NCBI GenBank assembly: GCA_039923935.1
Contig: JBDTBU010000263.1
Coordinates: 1-24,780 of the forward strand
Direction: 5' to 3'
Length of the DNA stretch: 24,780 bases
Source: Paraktedonobacter sp039923935
GTDB lineage: Bacteria; Chloroflexota; Ktedonobacteria; Ktedonobacterales; Ktedonobacteraceae
Below, piece by piece: positions 23,128 through 24,780 of the stretch. Position 1 is the stretch's first letter; the number at the start of each line of letters is the position of its first letter. Under the pieces are notes generated by a model, which saw nothing but the letters and a program-made list of their open reading frames with translations, had not been told where the DNA came from and ran no database searches. Position numbers and translations under genes: made by a program.

Positions 23128-23367
23128 TTACGATGCGATGACCGTCACGATGGTATCGCGTGGGATCAGCACCATCTCGATCCAGCTAAACTCGTCGTAG
23201 ATGCTGCGTGCATACACTTTGGCTAGCTCAACATCGTCGGCCATGACGTTGCCGATTTCGTGCAGTGGCTCATCGTACTTGCGACGGGCGTAGACCTGCC
23301 AGACGCAGGTCTCGTTGAGCGCTTCGCGGCGCGTTATGCTCGTAGTGTCCAGATTGGTACTGCTCAT
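23128..23367 (-). CDS. paaB: Phenylacetyl-CoA epoxidase subunit PaaB
   Basis: PaaB is a small subunit that bridges PaaAC heterodimers. The 79-residue product (E. coli about 95) shows CVWQVYARRKYDEPLHEIGN followed by ELAKVYARSIY, the usual PaaB core, and ends shortly after a beta-strand-like IEMVLIPRDTIVTV. Its ATG overlaps the stop of the upstream paaD gene (ATGA), and GGGGAG lies about 8 nt upstream. Gene order with paaD between A and B differs from the common ABCDE. Confidence 0.92.
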   Translation of the reverse strand: MSSTNLDTTSITRREALNETCVWQVYARRKYDEPLHEIGNVMADDVELAKVYARSIYDEFSWIEMVLIPRDTIVTVIAS

Positions 23368-23717
23368 GAGGCGACTCCCCAGGTGCGCATAGTGTCGATC
23401 CCGTCCTCAGTCAGACGCGCTTTTGTCCACACGGGGTCCCACACGACCTCGATGTGGACCTCGCGTACGTCCGGCTCTTGCAGCAGGCGGGTTCGAATAT
23501 CGTCCATAATAAAATCCATCGCGGGACAGCCCATAGCCGTGAAGGTCAGCTTGAGATCGACGGTTCCGGCCTGGCAAGCGAGCGCGACGATCAGGCCCAT
23601 ATCAACCACGCTGATGGGCAGTTCTGGGTCCATCACGTCACGTAAAGCATCCCACAGGGCTGGGCAAGCGGGATCGCTGGCGGAATGGGTATGCAGAGAT
23701 GGGTAGCTAGTGGTCAT
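23364..23717 (-). CDS. paaD: PaaD, DUF59/MIP18 part only
   Basis: DUF59 (MIP18) proteins take part in iron-sulfur cluster assembly; PaaD is needed for an active PaaABCE complex. The 117-residue product has ALRDVMDPELPISVVDMGLI (24-43) and FTAMGCPAMDFI with the conserved Cys64, then VVWDPVWTKARL. It stops before the C-terminal zinc ribbon that E. coli PaaD (about 165 residues) carries; that ribbon is encoded two genes further on at 22114-22347. The ATG overlaps the paaA stop (ATGA) and the stop overlaps the paaB start, so it is coupled on both sides. Confidence 0.92.
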   Translation of the reverse strand: MTTSYPSLHTHSASDPACPALWDALRDVMDPELPISVVDMGLIVALACQAGTVDLKLTFTAMGCPAMDFIMDDIRTRLLQEPDVREVHIEVVWDPVWTKARLTEDGIDTMRTWGVAS

Positions 23718-24661
23718 GCGTTATCTTGCTCCAAGAGGCGCAACATCTCGCGCTTGCCACGCTGGATCATCTCGACAAACTCGACGTTTTTGGGGCCGCG
23801 TGCTTTCCAACGTTTCAGCACATCGTCCCAGGTGCACGGACCTTCCCAGCGCTTGGCCTGGGCATCGAAGTGGGCTGGAAAATCGCAATCGACGATGTAT
23901 TTCTGCTGCTCATCATCGAAGTGGGCTGGAACCTTGATCTGGAGTTCGTTGCAGAGAGGCACCGCCGAGGACATCCAAATCTGGCGCAGTTCGTCGTTGG
24001 TGTGGCCCTTGAAGCCGTAGTCAAGCTGCTCGTTATGCTTCTTCATCGTATCGGGCAGGCCGAACCATTCGATGGTCAGACGGAACATCCAGTCCACCGC
24101 CTTTTGCAGCTCCTCATGGCCAGCGGGGTCCAGATTGATCTTGCGCATGTTCTGCTCGCCGTGCCGCAAATGGAATGTTTCCTCTTTATCGACCTTCACC
24201 AAAGCGCGTTTCCAGGGGCCAAAGGTTGTGCTCTGATAGACATCGCTGAGCAGGACATAGCCAGCGCGGTCATAGAAGGCGTTGGCAACGATCATCTCGA
24301 CCCAACTATCCAGAGGCACATCGAAGGCGTAGGGGTATTTGAAGGCTTTGGGATCGCGTTCAAAGATCAGTTTTTCGGTATCCACGCCGAGGTCACGCAA
24401 CAGGCGATAGGCGATATGGGCATGACCCAATTCATCCTGAATAATCGAGATCGCCGAGCCAAAGTTGTTGAGCGTCGGTGCATGTACGGCTGCATGGTAG
24501 TAGGCGGGAGCACTAATCAATTCAGTATCAGCGGAAACGGTTAGAATGCGTTTAATCCCCTCTAGATAGATGGGACTCATATGCTCGATAGACTCGATCA
24601 GTTGTTGCTTGCGAATACGGCTGACCAGAGCTTCTTCGCTCTGTAGCGCGATGGTGGTCAT
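23714..24661 (-). CDS. paaA: Phenylacetyl-CoA epoxidase catalytic subunit PaaA
   Basis: PaaA is the diiron oxygenase subunit that epoxidises the aromatic ring of phenylacetyl-CoA. The 315-residue product has a ferritin-like fold with likely iron ligands Glu47, Glu77 and His80 (QDELGHAH), Glu123 (SWVEMI), Glu161 and His164 (KEETFHLRH). Family-typical segments FYDRAGYVLLSDVY and CDFPAHFDAQAKRWEGP follow. ATG 24661 is preferred to the ATG at 24715, because AAGGAG lies 9 nt before it and the extra 18 residues are not conserved in character. It is the first gene of the operon and overlaps paaD by 4 nt. The reductase PaaE, needed to supply electrons, is not in the window. Confidence 0.95.
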   Translation of the reverse strand: MTTIALQSEEALVSRIRKQQLIESIEHMSPIYLEGIKRILTVSADTELISAPAYYHAAVHAPTLNNFGSAISIIQDELGHAHIAYRLLRDLGVDTEKLIFERDPKAFKYPYAFDVPLDSWVEMIVANAFYDRAGYVLLSDVYQSTTFGPWKRALVKVDKEETFHLRHGEQNMRKINLDPAGHEELQKAVDWMFRLTIEWFGLPDTMKKHNEQLDYGFKGHTNDELRQIWMSSAVPLCNELQIKVPAHFDDEQQKYIVDCDFPAHFDAQAKRWEGPCTWDDVLKRWKARGPKNVEFVEMIQRGKREMLRLLEQDNA

Positions 24662-24747
24662 AGAAATTGCTCCTTGGTTTGCTTGACCAGGATATCCGGC
24701 ACTCAACACCAGCATTGGCGTCGATGATTCCCTAATGGAGATGCTTG

Positions 24748-24777
24748 ATTCTATACTTTAGTGGGCGAGGATGTCAA
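24748..24777 (-). promoter_or_regulatory. Sigma-70-type promoter of the paa operon
   Basis: On the minus strand a perfect TTGACA (24777-24772) is separated by 18 bp from TAGAAT (24753-24748, five of six bases). Transcription would begin near 24741, giving an 80-nt leader before paaA. This is the strongest promoter match for a protein gene in the window. No PaaR-type operator is obvious in the 65 bp available. Confidence 0.65.
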
Positions 24778-24780
24778 GGA

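Noticed and set aside
23726..24544. 272-codon plus-strand frame opposite paaA
   Set aside because: Shadow of the well-supported paaA frame; no domain recognised.
24716..24780. Possible regulator operator (PaaR/PaaX type) near the paa promoter
   Set aside because: Only 65 bp are available, and I see no convincing inverted repeat there beyond the promoter elements.

Overview
The window reads as bacterial chromosome with ordinary dense gene packing. The gene set is mixed: proteostasis genes, a polyphosphate kinase, fatty-acid and phenylacetate catabolism, a sedolisin-type acid protease, and Cys-rich or proline-rich exported or signalling proteins. Gene ends are often marked by long stem-loops without a U-tract. 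This would fit a soil-type heterotroph, and from memory of such genomes a Ktedonobacteria-like Chloroflexota is my best guess. That placement is inference only; no rRNA is present to test it.

Layout. At 1-365 (minus) lies the start of a DUF4870-like membrane protein, cut by the window edge. From 6122 down to 627 (minus) runs tig-clpX-lon, the trigger factor / ClpX / Lon proteostasis cluster, without the clpP that usually sits between tig and clpX. It has a good sigma-70-type promoter at 6212-6241. Upstream are tRNA-Leu(UAG) and tRNA-Gly(GCC), also minus, behind a near-consensus promoter at 6653-6682. From 7105 on the plus strand follow a secreted S53 (sedolisin/kumamolisin) peptidase without the usual long prodomain, polyphosphate kinase 1, and an HSDL2-like short-chain dehydrogenase. 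Convergent to these, at 12031-16310 (minus), are a secreted Cys-rich protein of unknown function, an FHA/zinc-ribbon/proline-repeat protein, and an XRE regulator with an MmyB-like sensor domain.

The regulator is divergent from a FadD-like acyl-CoA ligase (16462-18231), which is followed by a long (VLCAD/FadE-type) acyl-CoA dehydrogenase (18362-20143). Together these would activate fatty acids and perform the first oxidation step of beta-oxidation. Two copies of a repeated GTGTTAGCT motif in the divergent promoter region make the regulator a candidate controller of the pathway. Next come a small lipoprotein (possibly chagasin-like) and a solitary HicB-like protein.

The right end (24661 down to 21311, minus) is a tightly coupled phenylacetyl-CoA epoxidase operon in the order paaA, paaD (DUF59 part), paaB, paaC, a separate PaaD zinc-ribbon gene, and an enoyl-CoA hydratase. 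It starts from a near-consensus promoter at 24748-24777.

The most notable points are: PaaD split into two non-adjacent genes of one operon; a PaaC that keeps most diiron-ligand positions; the absence of clpP from the tig-clpX-lon cluster; a 36-bp identical repeat in two intergenic regions in opposite orientation; a set of very long gene-end stem-loops; and several uncharacterised exported or regulatory proteins. I found no CRISPR array, transposase, prophage or obvious defence system.
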